This document shows positions 6,825 to 8,084 of a stretch of 8,084 nucleotides of DNA, one piece after another. Under the pieces are notes generated by a model. It saw only the letters and a list, made by a program, of their open reading frames with translations, did no database searches and was not told where the DNA came from. Each line of letters opens with the position of its first letter. Within the stretch, counting starts at the first letter, position 1. The position numbers and the translations under genes are program-made. The stretch comes from Bacteroidia bacterium (GTDB lineage: Bacteria > Bacteroidota > Bacteroidia > Flavobacteriales > Flavobacteriaceae). The DNA lies in the NCBI GenBank assembly GCA_030431085.1, contig JAUIJW010000100.1, forward strand, positions 1 to 8,084, read 5' to 3'.

Positions 6825-6853
6825 TTGGTTGGTTTTTAATTTCACTACATTTA
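6825..6853 (+). promoter_or_regulatory. Candidate Bacteroidota promoter for the FAD-dependent oxidoreductase
   Basis: TTG at 6825-6827, an 18-base spacer, and TACATTTA at 6846-6853 match the Flavobacterium-type promoter (TTG, 17-23 bases, TAnnTTTG) except for the final base. It would give a leader of roughly 25-30 bases before the ATG at 6885. In DNA this AT-rich, chance matches are common, so the intergenic position is the main support. Confidence 0.45.
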
Positions 6854-6858
6854 CGGAA

Positions 6859-6866
6859 CAAATTTA
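6859..6866 (-). promoter_or_regulatory. Candidate -7 element for the pigment operon
   Basis: Read on the minus strand this is TAAATTTG, a perfect match to the TAnnTTTG -7 element of Bacteroidota promoters, placed about 50 bases upstream of the TTG start of the ammonia-lyase. No TTG occurs at the expected 17-23-base distance further upstream, so the -33 part is missing or degenerate. It is the best candidate for the start of the long minus-strand operon, because the only other sizeable gap is the 55 bases behind the lyase. Confidence 0.35.
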
Positions 6867-6885
6867 ATATTATTTCTCAAATTTA
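6859..6885. repeat. Two direct CAAATTTA copies in the divergent intergenic region
   Basis: CAAATTTA occurs at 6859-6866 and again at 6878-6885, 19 bases apart, with an 8-base palindrome TAATATTA (6865-6872) between. The AAATTT core is self-complementary, so the pair also forms an inverted arrangement. The second copy runs into the oxidoreductase start codon. It could be an operator acting on both divergent transcripts, but the simple AT-rich composition makes chance a serious alternative. Confidence 0.3.
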
Positions 6886-8084
6886 TGAGAGAAGAGTCTG
6901 TTAATATACTTATCATTGGAGCTGGGCCATCTGGATGCGTTGCTGCTAGTTATTTACAAAGTAAGAATCTTAAAGTTAAGATAGTTGAAAAATCAAAATT
7001 TCCACGGTATGTAATTGGTGAATCATTACTACCGCGTTGTATGGATCACTTTGAAGAAGTAGGTTTACTCGATGCGCTAAAAAAGCAAAATTTCGAAATA
7101 AAATCTGGAGCTAGATTTATTAAAGATGATGTCGTTTGTAATTTCGATTTTAGTCAAAAATATACTGAAGGTTGGGATTGGACCTGGCAAGTTCCTCGTG
7201 ATGACTTTGATTTAACCTTAGCCAATGAAGTTCAGAACAAAGGTATCCCGATTGACTTTGAGCACGAAGTGCTTGACGTAAAATTTGAGGGTAGTAAATC
7301 TATCACTTCAGTGAAAAACAATTTAGGAGAAATAAAACAAATTCAAGCCGATTTTATTATCGATTCGAGTGGTTACGGTAGAGTTTTACCTAGAATTTTA
7401 GATTTAGAATGTGCTTCAAATATCCCTCAACACTCGTCTATTTTTACTCAAGTAAAAGACATAAAAAGGCCCGAAAATAAAGATGGTAGTCTTATTACTT
7501 TTGATATCCTTGATACAGAACTTTGGTTTTGGGTTATTCCGTTTTCAAACGGCAATACAAGTATTGGATTTGTGGGACCAACAGCATTTTTAAATTCTTT
7601 TGGTGATAATCCAACACAAGCAATTAAAAAAATGATTGCGTTAAGCCCTAATTTTTCAGATCGATTTAGTGATATTCCTTTTCTATTCGAACCAAAAAAA
7701 ATCCAAAACTATTCTAAAAACGTTAAACAGCTTTGGGGTAATGGATTTGCTTTAACTGGAAATAGTGCAGAGTTTTTAGATCCTGTGTTCTCTTCTGGGG
7801 TTACATTTGCCACAGAATCTGGATTACTCGCTGCTAAACTAGCAAGCAAAGCACTAAATGGAGAAAAGGTTGATTGGGATCAAGAATACACAGCTTACAT
7901 TAAGCAAGGAGTTAATGTATTTGCTACCTATGTTAAAGAATGGTATAATGGCAATTTACAAAGTTTATTTTTTCACCGTCCAGAAAATCTTGAAATTAAA
8001 AAACAAATTTGTGCCGTTTTAGCAGGTTATGTTTGGGATACTACAAATCCTTTTGTAAAAAAGCATGACAGAATAATCAAATCT
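6885..8084 (+). CDS. FAD-dependent halogenase-like oxidoreductase, 3' end outside the window
   Basis: An open frame of 400 codons runs from ATG 6885 to the right edge without a stop. The FAD-binding motif is 'GAGPSG' (12-17), ending in an acidic Glu35 in 'VEK'. 'FPRYVIGESLLPR' (39-51) and 'GNSAEFLDPVFSSG' (292-305) are the conserved flavin-contacting blocks of the tryptophan-halogenase/geranylgeranyl-reductase superfamily. The halogenase-type WxWxIP motif is present as WFWVIP (214-219). By eye, Lys73 in 'NFEIKSGARF' aligns with the catalytic lysine of flavin-dependent halogenases. It is transcribed divergently from the pigment operon across 76 bases, so tailoring of the aryl ring (halogenation or hydroxylation) is the likely role. 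Only the last few residues are probably missing, judging by the family's usual size. A partner flavin reductase is not in the window. No in-frame ATG lies upstream in the intergenic region. Confidence 0.85.
   Translation, partial: MREESVNILIIGAGPSGCVAASYLQSKNLKVKIVEKSKFPRYVIGESLLPRCMDHFEEVGLLDALKKQNFEIKSGARFIKDDVVCNFDFSQKYTEGWDWTWQVPRDDFDLTLANEVQNKGIPIDFEHEVLDVKFEGSKSITSVKNNLGEIKQIQADFIIDSSGYGRVLPRILDLECASNIPQHSSIFTQVKDIKRPENKDGSLITFDILDTELWFWVIPFSNGNTSIGFVGPTAFLNSFGDNPTQAIKKMIALSPNFSDRFSDIPFLFEPKKIQNYSKNVKQLWGNGFALTGNSAEFLDPVFSSGVTFATESGLLAAKLASKALNGEKVDWDQEYTAYIKQGVNVFATYVKEWYNGNLQSLFFHRPENLEIKKQICAVLAGYVWDTTNPFVKKHDRIIKS

Overview
The window is AT-rich and reads as part of a flexirubin-type pigment cluster (dialkylresorcinol plus aryl polyene) from a member of the Bacteroidota, most likely Flavobacteriia. 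This rests on protein motifs recognised by eye: an ammonia-lyase very like the tyrosine ammonia-lyase I recall from Flavobacterium johnsoniae, a DarA-like protein followed by the first 17 codons of a DarB-like ketosynthase, and a 'TAQ'-type signal peptide. No gene start has a usable Shine-Dalgarno sequence, which fits the phylum.

Layout: positions 6808 down to 1 hold eight genes on the minus strand, in transcription order: tyrosine/histidine-type ammonia-lyase, secreted WG-repeat protein, FabG-like ketoreductase, FabF-like ketosynthase, acyl carrier protein, LpxL/HtrB-type acyltransferase, DarA, and DarB (cut by the left edge). After a 55-base gap behind the lyase, every junction is between a 1-base overlap and 9 bases, so this is almost certainly one operon. 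A 76-base intergenic region (6809-6884) separates it from a divergent plus-strand gene for a flavin-dependent halogenase-like oxidoreductase, which runs off the right edge after 400 codons.

Proposed joint function, from family knowledge: the lyase makes 4-coumarate (or cinnamate) as aryl starter. The ketosynthase, ketoreductase and ACP extend and reduce it into a polyene, together with dehydratase and other parts not in the window. DarB and DarA make the dialkylresorcinol. An acyltransferase is needed to join the two halves as an ester, and the LpxL-like protein is a candidate. The flavoprotein may halogenate or otherwise tailor the aromatic ring. The WG-repeat protein is the member without an obvious role.

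The pathway class is known. The points worth a second look are TTG starts on two key enzymes, the mixed HAL/TAL signature of the lyase, a catalytic-Asn substitution in the ketoreductase, the flavodoxin-like rather than ketosynthase-like look of DarA, the coupled WG-repeat gene, and the intact halogenase motifs in the divergent flavoprotein.
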